From positions 1 through 23,454 of the forward strand of contig JAFGQD010000098.1 of NCBI GenBank assembly GCA_016935875.1: DNA of 23,454 nucleotides, written 5' to 3'. This DNA is from Deltaproteobacteria bacterium (GTDB lineage Bacteria > Desulfobacterota > Syntrophia > Syntrophales > UBA2210). This document shows positions 23,446-23,454 of the stretch, in pieces (the first letter of the stretch is position 1; each line of letters begins with the position of its first letter). The notes below the pieces were generated by a model. That model did no database searches and was not told the origin of the DNA. It saw only the letters and a program-made list of their open reading frames with translations. A program made the position numbers and the translations under genes.

Positions 23446-23454
23446 AAATTATAA

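Overview
The window looks like chromosomal core sequence from an anaerobic, Gram-negative bacterium of the former Deltaproteobacteria (Desulfobacterota), probably a syntrophic or formate-handling lineage such as the Syntrophales. That is inferred from gene content and order: ispE-tRNA-Gln-prs-rplY-pth-ychF, a DUF1844 protein beside ispE, a membrane pyrophosphatase, a NuoG-like selenocysteine formate dehydrogenase with a formate channel, RpoH, and sigma-54-type promoter architecture. No rRNA, CRISPR array, IS element or prophage is visible, and nearly all the DNA is coding.

Bases 1-6853 (minus strand) hold one housekeeping run: a DUF1844 protein, ispE, tRNA-Gln(TTG), prs, rplY, pth, hppA and ychF. 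Spacing is tight or overlapping. The tRNA starts on the base after the ispE stop codon. A textbook intrinsic terminator lies between hppA and ychF. Together these genes cover isoprenoid precursors, PRPP, a ribosomal stress protein, peptidyl-tRNA recycling and an ion-pumping pyrophosphatase.

Bases 7050-12464 are a proteostasis block. A two-domain diadenylate cyclase resembling the archaeal DacZ type sits 5 bp upstream of clpB on the minus strand, and htpX follows. rpoH (sigma-32) is divergent. A strong sigma-70 promoter serves the cyclase-clpB pair. A related ACGTACGT-centred element recurs upstream of htpX. This physical link between c-di-AMP synthesis and heat-shock functions is the most interesting arrangement in the window.

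Bases 12466-16286 (minus strand) are rpsF-rpsR-(DUF2232 membrane protein)-rplI-dnaB. A strong hairpin terminator lies between rpsR and the membrane protein, and a bidirectional hairpin separates dnaB from rpoH. The S6 protein has a long charged tail.

Bases 16287-16877 are non-coding: the rpsF leader and promoter, palindromes, and a promoter with a structured leader of about 140 nt for the formate gene.

Bases 16878-21560 (plus strand) form a formate module. It comprises an FdhA selenoprotein of 897 residues (in-frame UGA plus bSECIS hairpin), an unknown 80-residue protein, a FocA-type channel, a membrane-anchored OB-fold protein and a 47-residue hydrophobic peptide. No NuoE/NuoF-like partner subunits are present.

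Bases 21591-23454 (minus strand, convergent) hold a receiver-only response regulator behind a well-matched sigma-54 promoter, a hybrid REC-histidine kinase, and a small four-cysteine protein.
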